This document shows, one piece after another, positions 1 to 8,973 of a DNA stretch of 64,000 nt. Origin of the DNA: Lacrimispora sp. BS-2 (GTDB taxonomy: Bacteria; Bacillota; Clostridia; Lachnospirales; Lachnospiraceae); NCBI RefSeq assembly GCF_040207125.1, contig NZ_CP157940.1, forward strand, positions 4,278,001 to 4,342,000, in the 5' to 3' direction. Every line of letters begins with the position of its first letter. Within the stretch, counting starts at the first letter, position 1. The notes beneath the pieces are model-generated. The model was not told where the DNA came from and did no database searches. It saw nothing but the letters and a program-made list of their open reading frames with translations. The position numbers and the translations under genes were made by a program.

Positions 1-2031
1 TATCCGGAGCCAAGCCCCTATGACAGGCTGATACTGGACCAGAGGATGCGCTTTGTGGGAGATGCGGCGGCCATTGTAGCCGGTGAGACGGAAGAGGCGG
101 TGGATCATGCCCTGCGCCTTTTAAAGGTAGAATATGAGGTTTTGGAGCCGGTGCTGGATTTTAAGCAGGCAAAGGATCATCAGGTATTAGTCCATCCGGA
201 GGAGGACTGGCTCACGCTCTGTCCGGTGGGCGGGGATAATAAGAGGAATTTATGCGCTTCCGGAAGGGAAGAGCATGGCAACGTTGATGAGGTTTTAAAG
301 CAGTGTGATTATGTAGTGGAACAGGTTTACCATACAAAGGCAAACCAGCAGGCAATGATGGAAACCTTCCGGGCTTATTCCTATCTGGATGCTTATGGGC
401 GTTTGAATATGGTTGCATCCACACAGATCACCTTTCACGTTAGGAGGATCCTGGCTCATGCCCTGGATATTCCAAAGTCCCGGATCCGCATTATCAAGCC
501 GCGGATCGGCGGCGGCTTCGGTGCAAAGCAGACCGTGGTAGCTGAGGTGTATCCGGCAATCGTGACGATGAAGACCGGCAGGCCGGCCAAGATGATCTAC
601 AGCCGGTATGAGTCCCAGATCGCCTCTTCTCCCCGCCATGAGATGGAAGTCCATGTGCGGGTGGGTGCCAATAAGGAAGGAATCCTTCAGGCAATCGATT
701 TGTATACGCTGTCAAATACAGGGGCTTACGGGGAACACGGACCTACTACGGTAGGCTTGTCCGGACATAAGACCATCCCCCTTTACCGGACGGCCAAAGC
801 CTTCCGCTTCGGATATGATGTGGTTTATACAAACCGCATGTCCGCAGGAGCTTATCGTGGATACGGAGCCACCCAGGGTATATTTGCGGTGGAATCTGCG
901 GTCAATGAGCTGGCGGAAAAGATGGGAATGGATTCCGTAAAGTTAAGGGAATTAAACATGGTAAAGGAAGGCGATATCATGCCCGCTTACTATGGGGAAA
1001 CTTTAAACAGCTGTGCCTTAGACCGGTGCATGGCCCGGGCCAAGGAGATGATCCGCTGGGATGAGAAGTATCCCAGGGTTGACATGGGAAATGGAAAGGT
1101 GCGGGGCGTAGGCGTAGCCATGTCCATGCAGGGGTCAAGCATTTCCGGCCTGGATGTGGCTTCCGTGGAGCTGCGCCTTAATGATGATGGCTTTTACACT
1201 CTTATGATCGGAGCTTCAGACATGGGAACTGGCTGCGACACCACCCTTGCCCAGGTAGCGGCTGATTGTCTGGAATGCGATGTGGATGAGATCGTGGTCC
1301 ACGGAACGGATACGGATGTTTCCCCTTATGATTCCGGTTCTTATGCTTCCAGCACCATGTATCTGACCGGAATGGCTGTAGTAAAGGCCTGCGGGGAAAT
1401 GCGGGAAAAAATAATAAGAAAAGGTGCCCGGTATCTTGACTGCCCGGAGGATTCCCTGGAATTTGACGGGAACAGGGTCTACCAGCCGTCGGGAGAGCTG
1501 GAAATATCCTTAAAGGATATAGGAAACAGGGTCATGTGCTTTAATGAAGACATGCTCACTGCCGGAGCCAGCCATACGTCTCCTGTATCGCCGCCTCCCT
1601 TTATGGTGGGAATGGCTGAGGTTGAGGTGGATAAGGAGACCGGTGAAGTAGAGCTTCTGGACTATGTGGCGGTTGTGGACTGCGGAACAGCCATTAATCC
1701 AAATCTGGCAAGGATTCAGACCGAGGGTGGAATCGCCCAGGGCATTGGCATGGCCATGTACGAAGATATCACTTATTCCGCCAAGGGACAGATGCTTCAG
1801 AATTCCTTCATGCAGTACAAGCTTCCGACCAGGCAGGATGTGGGCCATATCCGGGTGGAATTTGAAAGCAGCTATGAGCCTACAGGGCCTTTTGGAGCCA
1901 AGTCCATTGGTGAGATCGTGATCAATACTCCTTCTCCTGCCATTGCGGATGCAGTAGCCAATGCGGTAGGAGTGAGAGTAAGGGAATTGCCTGTTACGGC
2001 TGAAAAGGTGTATTGGGGAATGAATCGGTAA
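1..2031 (+). CDS. xanthine dehydrogenase family, molybdopterin-binding subunit (5' partial)
   Basis: Large catalytic subunit of a molybdenum hydroxylase of the xanthine dehydrogenase/aldehyde oxidase family, which hydroxylates purines or related heterocycles using a molybdopterin cofactor. The frame is open to the first base, so the true start lies upstream; 676 residues are visible. Family hallmarks seen are the glycine-rich GGGFGAKQ cofactor segment near residue 170 and the C-terminal GAKSIGE segment, whose Glu (about residue 638) matches the catalytic base of the family. A cofactor-contacting GGIAQGIGMAM stretch lies before it. FAD and iron-sulfur partner subunits would be expected upstream, outside the window. 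A hairpin terminator follows. The family call is firm; the substrate is not determined. Confidence 0.93.
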   Translation, partial: YPEPSPYDRLILDQRMRFVGDAAAIVAGETEEAVDHALRLLKVEYEVLEPVLDFKQAKDHQVLVHPEEDWLTLCPVGGDNKRNLCASGREEHGNVDEVLKQCDYVVEQVYHTKANQQAMMETFRAYSYLDAYGRLNMVASTQITFHVRRILAHALDIPKSRIRIIKPRIGGGFGAKQTVVAEVYPAIVTMKTGRPAKMIYSRYESQIASSPRHEMEVHVRVGANKEGILQAIDLYTLSNTGAYGEHGPTTVGLSGHKTIPLYRTAKAFRFGYDVVYTNRMSAGAYRGYGATQGIFAVESAVNELAEKMGMDSVKLRELNMVKEGDIMPAYYGETLNSCALDRCMARAKEMIRWDEKYPRVDMGNGKVRGVGVAMSMQGSSISGLDVASVELRLNDDGFYTLMIGASDMGTGCDTTLAQVAADCLECDVDEIVVHGTDTDVSPYDSGSYASSTMYLTGMAVVKACGEMREKIIRKGARYLDCPEDSLEFDGNRVYQPSGELEISLKDIGNRVMCFNEDMLTAGASHTSPVSPPPFMVGMAEVEVDKETGEVELLDYVAVVDCGTAINPNLARIQTEGGIAQGIGMAMYEDITYSAKGQMLQNSFMQYKLPTRQDVGHIRVEFESSYEPTGPFGAKSIGEIVINTPSPAIADAVANAVGVRVRELPVTAEKVYWGMNR

Positions 2032-2091
2032 TATTTCATGATCAGGACCAGGTATTTGAACTTAGTGTGATAGAAGAGGGATAATAGAAAG

Positions 2092-2125
2092 AGTGCCGGA
2101 CATTTGGGTTCCGGTGCTTTTTTTT
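2092..2125 (+). terminator. Rho-independent terminator after the molybdenum hydroxylase gene
   Basis: GTGCCGGA pairs with TCCGGTGC (8 bp, two G-T wobbles) across a 9-base loop and is followed by eight T. It lies 60 bp after the stop codon. Confidence 0.8.
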
Positions 2126-2198
2126 GTCTCTTTTTTCGTTTGATTATATAAATGATGACTGTTGATAAAAACAATCATCTGGCTCTATGAACAGGTGA

Positions 2199-2227
2199 TT
2201 GCATTGATAATAACATGGGTGTATGAT
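2199..2227 (+). promoter_or_regulatory. Sigma-A promoter of the ABC exporter operon
   Basis: TTGCAT (2199-2204), a 17-bp spacer and TATGAT (2222-2227). Transcription would start about 20 bp before the ATG at 2254, which has AAGGAGG just upstream. Confidence 0.6.
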
Positions 2228-2253
2228 GGGAAAAGAGAAAGAAAGGAGGATTT

Positions 2254-2958
2254 ATGGAGGCTTTAATCAGAGCAGAAAAAGTGTGCAAGGATTATGAAGC
2301 GGGTGAGGTCAGTGTCCAGGCCTTAAAGCATGTATCTTTTGAGATTCTCCGTGGAGAATTTATTGTGATTTTAGGGCCAAGCGGATCTGGAAAAAGCACC
2401 CTTTTAAATATATTGGGCGGGATTGAAACCGTTACCAGCGGGACTGTCTATTACGATGGTACGCCTCTTTCCTGGGGAGATTTAAAGAGCCTTACGGCTT
2501 ATCGCCGGGCCCATGCCGGGTTTATCTTTCAGTTTTATAATTTGATGCCAGGACTGACTGCACTGGAAAATGTTCAGCTGGCGGCAGAACTTTCCACGGA
2601 TCCTTTGGACCCGGAAACGCTGCTTGAGCAGGTGGGGCTTTTGGACAGGGCAGGCCATTTCCCAAGCAGGCTGTCGGGAGGCCAGCAGCAGAGGGTGGCC
2701 ATTGCCAGAGCCTTGTGTAAGAATCCTGATATCCTTCTTTGCGACGAACCTACGGGGGCCTTAGACAGCGGCACAGGAAGCCAGATATTAAAGCTGTTGT
2801 CGGATTTTAACAGGCAGTATGAAAAGACCGTACTTTTAATCACCCATAATGAAAACATTGCAGAAATTGCAGACCGGGTTTTTTATTTTAAGGATGGGTG
2901 TCTGGAAAAGATTCGTGTCAATGAAAGACCCTTAAAGCCGGAGGAGGTGGTCTGGTAG
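2254..2958 (+). CDS. ABC transporter ATP-binding protein (MacB/LolD type)
   Basis: ATPase of a MacB/LolD-type exporter that drives efflux or membrane extraction together with the next two genes. 234 residues, a normal length. Visible motifs are Walker A GPSGSGKST (41-49), signature LSGGQQQR (from 140), Walker B ILLCDEP followed by the TGALD D-loop typical of this subfamily, and the switch His in LLITHN. The start is preceded by AAGGAGG with good spacing. The stop TAG shares one base with the GTG start of the permease, so the genes are translationally coupled. Substrates of such systems in Gram-positive bacteria are often antimicrobial peptides or lipids; nothing here specifies which. Confidence 0.95.
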   Translation: MEALIRAEKVCKDYEAGEVSVQALKHVSFEILRGEFIVILGPSGSGKSTLLNILGGIETVTSGTVYYDGTPLSWGDLKSLTAYRRAHAGFIFQFYNLMPGLTALENVQLAAELSTDPLDPETLLEQVGLLDRAGHFPSRLSGGQQQRVAIARALCKNPDILLCDEPTGALDSGTGSQILKLLSDFNRQYEKTVLLITHNENIAEIADRVFYFKDGCLEKIRVNERPLKPEEVVW

Positions 2959-5303
2959 TGAAAAGCTTCCGCAAGAACGTGGTCCGGTGCGCCAGGCAAA
3001 ATCCAGGGTCTTTTCTGGGGGCGGTTTTCATCATTGCCATCGGCATATTTGTCTATGTGGCTATGATGGACACATTGAGAAACTTAGGGGACCAGGTGCA
3101 GCATTATTATGAGAGCAGTGCCATGGCAGATGTATTTGCCCAGGTTTCAGGAATCTCTGAGGTGGATTTAGAACGGTTAAAGGAGATTCCGGGGATTGAA
3201 GAGGTTTCCGGAAAAATGGCCGTTGATGTCAGACTGTTTGCCCCTTCCCAGACGGAGATCGTAACGGTGCATCTGATGTCTTACGATTCCTCAGATTCCT
3301 TAAACAGACTAATGTTAAAAGGGACGGGGACGGGAAAGGACAGCATTTATCTGGGAAACCGGATGGCCGGATTATATGGATACGAAAACGGAACACCGCT
3401 CACTCTCATGATTGATGGGAAAAGCGTGAGATGTGAGCTTGCCGGAACCTGTTACGGGCCGGATTACATATATGCCATTCCTCCCGGAGGAGCCATGATC
3501 CCTGATGGAGAGATATACGACATTGCCTGTATAGAAAAAAACAGGATGGAGGAACTGACAGGGAAAAAGGATTCCATGAATGAGCTGGGTTTCCGGTTGG
3601 CAAATGGATATACCTACGAAGACGTGCGCTATCAGCTGATGGACCGCCTTTCCGGGTATGGCCTGATTTCTATCTCTTCTAAGGAAGACCAGGTCAGCTA
3701 TAATATGGTAAAGGGAGAGATAAATGAGCTGTACTCCATGGGAACGGTACTCCCTGTTCTGTTTATGTCGATTTCCGTGTTCATGCTTTATGTGGTATTA
3801 AAAAAGATGATAGACAGGGATCAGAGCCTTATAGGCACTATGAAATCCTTTGGAATGAAAGACGGGGAACTGATTTTGGCATACCTTTATCAGGGCGCTG
3901 AGGTGGGGGTTTTAGGTGCTTTGGCAGGAAGTATTCTGGCGGTTCCTTTTGGCAAGTATATGTTTCTTATATATGTGGACTTTTTTAATCTGCCGGACAC
4001 GGTCTATCACAGCTACATGAATACAAGGATAAGCGGCATGGGCATCGCGGTGGGGACCGGGCTTTTAGCGGTTTATTTAGGGGTCAGGGGAATCTTAAAG
4101 ATCACTCCGGCCCAGGCCATGAGAGCAAAGGCTCCTGCTGCCGCAGGGAATTTAAGGCTGCCCGCTTTTCTGGCCTCCAGGTTTGGTGCCATGGAAAAAA
4201 TGGGGCTCCGCTCCGTGGTGAGGAACCCTTTTCGAGGGTTTTTGATTATCCTGGCTATTGCATTTCCTTTTTCCATGTCTTCCGTGCTTTTTTCTTTTAA
4301 TGGAGTAGCAGATCAGATGTTTCTGGATCAGTTCAGCAAGGTGCAGACTTATGATATACAAATTTCCCTGGACCGCTATGTATCTCCCTCCCGGGGGGAA
4401 TCGGCAGGGGAAGGAATCAGGGGAGTGGGGAAGAGCGAAGCAGTCATCCAGAAGGCAGTGGAATTAAAGCATGAAAATCTGTCGGAATTTGCCATGATTT
4501 ACGGACTGAACCGGGGATCTGACATGTGGAGGATCATGGATCTCTACGGCCGGTTTTATGAACCGCCGGAGGATGGGATTATTATAAACAGCCGGATTGC
4601 AGATAAGCTCCATCTGGAGGAAGGGGATGTTATGGAAGTATCCGTCCCCGGCCTGACTGCGGAAGCAGTAAAGGTTCCGGTAAAAGCTGTCATAAAGGAG
4701 AGTCTGGGAGGCGGCTGCTATATGTCGGCAAAGGGATTTTACCGCTTTTTTGATTCTGTCCCAATGGCTGGAACCATTCTTTTAAAGGTGGAAAAAGGAA
4801 GGCTTAATGAAGTCCGGGAAGAACTTTTAAAAACCAGCCGGGTGACCTGGATGGTGGATACCGGCCGAATCACCCAGGGCTACCGGGACATGATGGGCAG
4901 CATGATGGCAATGGTCCAGATGTTTTCCTTTATGGCTGTGGCGGCAGGAGGGATTCTCATTTATAATATTTCCATGATCAATATCAGGGAACGGATCTCA
5001 GAGCTTGGAACGTTTATCATCATGGGAGGAACGGATAAGGAAACCGGAAGGATTCTCCTGTTTGAACAGGTGGTCTACTTCATTCTGGGAATTGTCTTAG
5101 GAGTGCTTGGGAGCATTGGGATAAAGTACCTTTTGGAACATCTGGTCATATCCGATTCCTATACCATTGATCTGGCTATACGGCCATCCTGCTATGGGAT
5201 AGCGTTTCTTACCTGTCTTGCAATGGCAGGGGCTTCTTTGCTGGCCCAGACTCGGTTTATAAGAAAGATAAGACTCACGGATATTTTAAAGGAAAGGGAG
5301 TAA
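2958..5303 (+). CDS. ABC transporter permease, FtsX/MacB type, two-domain
   Basis: Membrane subunit of the exporter encoded with the preceding ATPase. 781 residues with GTG start at 2958, overlapping the ATPase stop by one base; GGAGGAGG lies just upstream inside the previous gene. The protein has an N-terminal membrane segment (about residues 17-37), a large extracytoplasmic domain, a block of three helices around residues 255-380, a second extracytoplasmic domain and a final three-helix block ending in a basic tail. This is the duplicated FtsX-domain layout of YknZ-like or SalY-like permeases joined in one chain. Four bases separate it from the next gene. Confidence 0.9.
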   Translation: MKSFRKNVVRCARQNPGSFLGAVFIIAIGIFVYVAMMDTLRNLGDQVQHYYESSAMADVFAQVSGISEVDLERLKEIPGIEEVSGKMAVDVRLFAPSQTEIVTVHLMSYDSSDSLNRLMLKGTGTGKDSIYLGNRMAGLYGYENGTPLTLMIDGKSVRCELAGTCYGPDYIYAIPPGGAMIPDGEIYDIACIEKNRMEELTGKKDSMNELGFRLANGYTYEDVRYQLMDRLSGYGLISISSKEDQVSYNMVKGEINELYSMGTVLPVLFMSISVFMLYVVLKKMIDRDQSLIGTMKSFGMKDGELILAYLYQGAEVGVLGALAGSILAVPFGKYMFLIYVDFFNLPDTVYHSYMNTRISGMGIAVGTGLLAVYLGVRGILKITPAQAMRAKAPAAAGNLRLPAFLASRFGAMEKMGLRSVVRNPFRGFLIILAIAFPFSMSSVLFSFNGVADQMFLDQFSKVQTYDIQISLDRYVSPSRGESAGEGIRGVGKSEAVIQKAVELKHENLSEFAMIYGLNRGSDMWRIMDLYGRFYEPPEDGIIINSRIADKLHLEEGDVMEVSVPGLTAEAVKVPVKAVIKESLGGGCYMSAKGFYRFFDSVPMAGTILLKVEKGRLNEVREELLKTSRVTWMVDTGRITQGYRDMMGSMMAMVQMFSFMAVAAGGILIYNISMINIRERISELGTFIIMGGTDKETGRILLFEQVVYFILGIVLGVLGSIGIKYLLEHLVISDSYTIDLAIRPSCYGIAFLTCLAMAGASLLAQTRFIRKIRLTDILKERE

Positions 5304-5307
5304 GCTT

Positions 5308-6639
5308 ATGAAGATCCGAATGGAAGGCAGGAAAAAGAAATTGTGCTTTCTGGCTGCAGGAATCGCCCTTGTACTGATCATAGGGTGGACTGCAGTTAAA
5401 AGTTTTAAGGGGACCCCGGTGCAGACCGTGGCGGCTTCCTATGAAAACGTAGAAGACCGTTATACGGAGGAAGGAATCATTACGGCAGGAGGGGAATACC
5501 GCCTGGTTTCAGAGGTATCAGGGCCGGTAAAGGAGGTCATGGTCAGGGAAAATGATGGGGTGAAGGCAGGAGATATCCTGTTTACCATTGATGACAAGGA
5601 CCTGTTGCATGAAAGATCCCTTTGTGAGAGCGCACTGGCAGGGTATAAGGCCAAGCTGGAACAGAGCCGGATCGGGCAGGTGATGACATCATCCCCTCAG
5701 GAGTATCTGGATTCCATAAGAGCGGAAGTGTCGGCAAAGGAGGCGGATTATCAGGCGGCAAAAACTCTTTTTGACGCTTCCCAGTCCCTTTATTCGGCCG
5801 GAAGCATTTCTAAAATCGAATGGGAGAAAGACAGGGCTTCTTATGAATACGCCTCTCTGGCGTGGGAACAGGCCAAGAGCCGGTATGAGGAGAGCCGGAG
5901 GTTTTTAGAGAGCTTAAAGGCGGGAGGCATTGATGAAACTACCATTAACGGAAGGTTTTATGAAAGCGTGGAGGAACAGTTAAAGGCCCAGATCAAATCC
6001 CAGGAAACTACCATGGAGCAGCTGGAAGACAGATTGAAAAAATGTGTGGTGGCTGCGGACCGGGCAGGGATCGTTACCTCCCTTCCGGTGAAGGATATGT
6101 CCTACATACAGGCAGGGGAAACTGCCGCGACCATAAGCGGGAGAGGAAAGGTCCAGGCAGAGTCTGACGTGCTTACCAGCATTGCGCCCTATCTCACTAC
6201 AGGAGATAAGGTGACGGTGATCCTGCAGCTTAGGAATCAGGACCAAATGTACGGCGGGATCATAAGCCAGGTCTATGACTATGCGGCCAAAGGGACCTCT
6301 GCCCTGGGAATGGATGAATACAGGGTGCATGTGAAGATCGATATGGATGAGAATCCGGACCTGGAGGGAAAAGAAGGGTATGGGGCCAATATCCGCTTTA
6401 CCCTGTATCAGGGGGAGAATAAGCTGGTGATCCCTTCAAGCGCTGTTTTTGAACTGGATGACCAGAAATATGTTTTTGTGATTAAAAACGGAAAGGCAGA
6501 AAAGCAGCCCGTTAAGATCGAATACAGGACCGCATCCCAGGCGGTCATAAAGGAAGGGCTGACAGAGGGAGAGAAGGTCATTGACCATGTGGACTCGGAA
6601 GAGATCTATGAAGGGGCAAAGGTGTATGCAGCTTCATAA
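5308..6639 (+). CDS. HlyD/MacA-like membrane fusion (periplasmic adaptor-type) protein
   Basis: Adaptor subunit of the exporter. 443 residues: short basic N-terminus, one membrane anchor (about residues 11-30), a first half of a lipoyl-like domain (GPVKEVMVRENDGVKAGD), a long charged coiled-coil hairpin (about residues 100-240), the second lipoyl half, then beta-barrel and membrane-proximal domains. In Gram-positive bacteria these proteins assemble outside the membrane on the permease, as in YknX of the YknWXYZ system. It is the last gene of the three-gene operon and is followed by a strong hairpin. No regulator is adjacent. Confidence 0.9.
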   Translation: MKIRMEGRKKKLCFLAAGIALVLIIGWTAVKSFKGTPVQTVAASYENVEDRYTEEGIITAGGEYRLVSEVSGPVKEVMVRENDGVKAGDILFTIDDKDLLHERSLCESALAGYKAKLEQSRIGQVMTSSPQEYLDSIRAEVSAKEADYQAAKTLFDASQSLYSAGSISKIEWEKDRASYEYASLAWEQAKSRYEESRRFLESLKAGGIDETTINGRFYESVEEQLKAQIKSQETTMEQLEDRLKKCVVAADRAGIVTSLPVKDMSYIQAGETAATISGRGKVQAESDVLTSIAPYLTTGDKVTVILQLRNQDQMYGGIISQVYDYAAKGTSALGMDEYRVHVKIDMDENPDLEGKEGYGANIRFTLYQGENKLVIPSSAVFELDDQKYVFVIKNGKAEKQPVKIEYRTASQAVIKEGLTEGEKVIDHVDSEEIYEGAKVYAAS

Positions 6640-6649
6640 AGAAATAAAA

Positions 6650-6690
6650 GGGCGGCAGCATGGAAATTCCAATGCTGCCGCTTCATCATA
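6650..6690. terminator. Bidirectional terminator between convergent genes
   Basis: GCGGCAGCAT (6652-6661) pairs perfectly with ATGCTGCCGC (6672-6681). On the minus strand it is followed by a CCTTTTATTT tract. It separates the exporter operon from the convergent cell-wall protein gene. Confidence 0.8.
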
Positions 6691-6695
6691 TGTTA

Positions 6696-8114
6696 TTATT
6701 TTATCTTATCGTAGCTGGATTCTTTGATGGTTCCGTCACTGTTGGTCTTGTAGTATTTACCGTCGCCATCCTGAACGTTTGTCTTGCTCTTTGCAAGCTT
6801 TCCGCTTGTACCAACTAAGTACTCTTTATCATTGTATGCTACTACTTTATACTTTTCATCTTTGTCAGCCTTGATCAGTCTGCCCTGAATGTAGATGCTG
6901 TCATCGGTGATAGTATTGTAGCCGGCTCCCTTGTTGCTTCCAGCCTTGCGGAAGTTGTAGGTGTATTTCTCGCCGTCAATATCAATGGTTGTCTTGCCGG
7001 TTGCCATAGCGCCTTCCTTTGGAGATGTGCCGAAGTAGTAAACCTCTGCTGCATCATCTACTGCAGGGAAATCGCTTTCGGTTTCGATCTCATCGTAGGT
7101 TGCGATTGTCTTGCCTGATTCAAAGGTCAGCTTATAAAGACCCTGAAGCATTTCGCCCTTTTCGTTGAAGGCATAGCTTAAACCGTTAATGGACTTAATC
7201 TGGCTTGTTGTCAGCTGTCCGTTGGTGGAAGAATAGAACCAGTATTCTGTACCGTCATCATAAGCTTCTGCATCAACCTCTTCACTTGGAACAGTCTTGA
7301 ACCAGCCTTTTGCAAGCCAGCACTGTTCTGGGAGATTGTAATACTGGTTGCCAGAGCTTGTTGTTGAAGCGGAGGCTAAATCATACCATTCGGATTCAGC
7401 AGCTCCATTTTCATTGAAGCGATATTTTAAGCCGTTGATGGTTTTGGTGGTATCCTTTACTTTTTTGCCATTGGTACCGAAATAGAACCAGTAAGCTCCG
7501 TTAAAGTTGTCTTGTTCATTTTCTGAATCTTCAACTTCAATGGATTTCCATCCGTTAGCCTGAGCGCCGTCAGAGGAATCTCCTAAGTAATAGATTCCGT
7601 CCTTCCATGCGTCGTCACCGGTCTGGCGTGTGGATTCTTCATTGACCCAGCCAAACAGCATTCTTCCTTCTGAATCAAAGGAATAGTTATGGAATTCTCC
7701 ATTGGCAACCTTTATGGATTTAAAGGAAGTTTTGCCGGAGGTAGGAGCCTTGAAGGCCTTTCCATTGCTGCCAAAGTAGTACCAGTAGGTATCAGGCGCA
7801 TCTTCTTCATCCTGGTCGGCAGTAACTTCACGCCATTCATTTGCAACCATGGCTCCTGATGAATTTACATAATAGTAATTGCCGTCGGATTCGATTAAGC
7901 TGCTTGTAGCCAGCTCGCCATCTTCGTTCAGATAGAACCAGTTGTCACCGGATTTGCGCCAAGATTCGGTTGTTACGTCTCCATTGGAATCGTAGTATAC
8001 CCAGGTGTCATTTTCCTGTGTCCAACCCTGTGCTGCAAAGGAGGTCATGGATGCACCTATGGTAAAGATCGCTGCGGCGCAGGGAATCAGCCATTTAAGT
8101 TTCTGTTTTCTCAT
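6696..8114 (-). CDS. secreted cell-wall-binding repeat protein
   Basis: Exported surface protein made almost entirely of cell-wall-binding (choline-binding-like, CW_binding_1) repeats. 472 residues from the ATG at 8114, chosen because AAAGGAG sits six to seven bases upstream and because it gives a proper signal peptide (basic MRKQK, hydrophobic core, SFAA cleavage region near residue 28). The rest repeats aromatic-glycine units such as WVYYDSNGD, WFYLNEDG and YYYVNSSGAM. No catalytic domain is visible, so it probably acts as a wall-attached structural or binding protein. A longer in-frame upstream extension lacks a ribosome site and does not look like protein. Confidence 0.85.
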   Translation of the reverse strand: MRKQKLKWLIPCAAAIFTIGASMTSFAAQGWTQENDTWVYYDSNGDVTTESWRKSGDNWFYLNEDGELATSSLIESDGNYYYVNSSGAMVANEWREVTADQDEEDAPDTYWYYFGSNGKAFKAPTSGKTSFKSIKVANGEFHNYSFDSEGRMLFGWVNEESTRQTGDDAWKDGIYYLGDSSDGAQANGWKSIEVEDSENEQDNFNGAYWFYFGTNGKKVKDTTKTINGLKYRFNENGAAESEWYDLASASTTSSGNQYYNLPEQCWLAKGWFKTVPSEEVDAEAYDDGTEYWFYSSTNGQLTTSQIKSINGLSYAFNEKGEMLQGLYKLTFESGKTIATYDEIETESDFPAVDDAAEVYYFGTSPKEGAMATGKTTIDIDGEKYTYNFRKAGSNKGAGYNTITDDSIYIQGRLIKADKDEKYKVVAYNDKEYLVGTSGKLAKSKTNVQDGDGKYYKTNSDGTIKESSYDKIK

Positions 8115-8180
8115 GTTTGTTCTCCTTTCATAAGAACCCTTTTTGTTACTTTTTTCAGCAGGTCTTGCTGATGAAATGAC

Positions 8181-8209
8181 TTTAAACCATGGAGTTGGTC
8201 TAAGGTCAA
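8181..8209 (-). promoter_or_regulatory. Candidate promoter of the cell-wall protein gene
   Basis: On the minus strand TTGACC (8209-8204), 17-bp spacer, TTTAAA (8186-8181). The -10 box is imperfect, which suits activator dependence. Confidence 0.45.
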
Positions 8210-8223
8210 GTGATGTAAAAAAG

Positions 8224-8242
8224 GCGTAAGAATGCGTAAGAA
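8224..8242. promoter_or_regulatory. Tandem GCGTAAGAA direct repeats upstream of the promoter
   Basis: Two copies of GCGTAAGAA at 8224-8232 and 8234-8242, one helical turn apart, 15 bp upstream of the -35 box of the cell-wall protein promoter. The spacing and place fit a response-regulator or other activator site. The binding protein is unknown. Confidence 0.4.
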
Positions 8243-8348
8243 AAGCCGTAGAATTTAAGAAAACCGTAATCTCACCATATTCTGGAAGCTGTTCCTGTGG
8301 CTGGAAATAGAGGACTGAAGTCAGAGATAACCTGGACCGCAAAGGGAA

Positions 8349-8380
8349 TAAAAAAAGAGACAGGAATCTCCTATCTCTTA
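8349..8380 (-). terminator. Minus-strand intrinsic terminator directly after a promoter-like site
   Basis: On the minus strand AAGAGA-T-AGGA pairs with TCCT-G-TCTCTT and runs into a T tract (plus-strand A run 8350-8355). A promoter-like TTGAAA, 16 bp, TATTAT lies immediately before it (8415-8388). See the findings. Confidence 0.5.
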
Positions 8381-8418
8381 TGCAATAATAATACCACAAA
8401 AATGACTTTTTTCAAGTC

Positions 8419-8447
8419 TTGTAATTTATCCCTGTCGGGAGTAGACT
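8419..8447 (+). promoter_or_regulatory. Candidate promoter of the 100-residue protein gene
   Basis: TTGTAA (8419-8424), 17-bp spacer, TAGACT (8442-8447). The ATG at 8479 follows after a short leader with an AATGGAGGAG ribosome site. Confidence 0.4.
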
Positions 8448-8478
8448 TTGTATTTATCAAAGGAATGGAGGAGTTTTT

Positions 8479-8781
8479 ATGGATGATGGGAAGTGGCTGC
8501 AGACTGCAAATGACAGCTTTCAGGTCGCCATGGTAAAAGCCGCCAATGATTATACAAAGAAGTTCGGACTTGCTTTAACGGATGAGGAGGCAGCTTTGCT
8601 TATCAGGGAGGGAAGGCTTCAGGATATGTTCTACTTTTATAAAAATGAATCATTGGATGAAATTTCAGATGATGGACAGGAAGAAATGGGAGATTATCTA
8701 AAGGCCGATCTGCATGATTATTGCTTTGAACTGAAAAATGCAGTGAAAAACCAGTGCCTGGAGTCCATTCTGGCCATATAA
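8479..8781 (+). CDS. small uncharacterised protein (possible DUF6323 relative)
   Basis: 100 residues, acidic, no signal peptide or membrane helix. ATG chosen for the TGGAGGAG ribosome site. The segments FGLALTDEEAALLIREGR and LQDMFYFYKNESLDEISDD resemble, from memory, the start and end of DUF6323 proteins of Lachnospiraceae, which are about 50 residues longer. If so, this is a short member or one with an internal deletion. It stands alone between a divergent surface protein gene and a convergent activase gene. Function unknown. Confidence 0.6.
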   Translation: MDDGKWLQTANDSFQVAMVKAANDYTKKFGLALTDEEAALLIREGRLQDMFYFYKNESLDEISDDGQEEMGDYLKADLHDYCFELKNAVKNQCLESILAI

Positions 8782-8936
8782 ATATGAGGAGTGGGGAGAC
8801 CGCCATCCAAGCCCAGTATCTGTGTTATACTGGTGGAAGGATATCGGAAGATGGCTCATGGGAAATATTAAACACAAAAAGTCCGTAATGTAAATATATG
8901 AGTTAAAGAGTGTACATAGCTGATATGAAATGCAAA

Positions 8937-8970
8937 GATACCGGGAAGACGTTCGTCTCTTCCCGGTATC
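8937..8970. terminator. Terminator hairpin after the activase gene
   Basis: Perfect 13-bp stem GATACCGGGAAGA / TCTTCCCGGTATC with an 8-base loop, three bases beyond the activase stop codon. On the minus strand it is followed by TTTGCATTT. It may also stop transcription of the small gene from the left. Confidence 0.75.
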
Positions 8971-8973
8971 TTG

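Noticed and set aside
8115..8399. In-frame N-terminal extension of the cell-wall-binding protein
   Set aside because: It places a non-signal sequence in front of a clear signal peptide and crosses promoter and terminator signals; the internal ATG has AAAGGAG.
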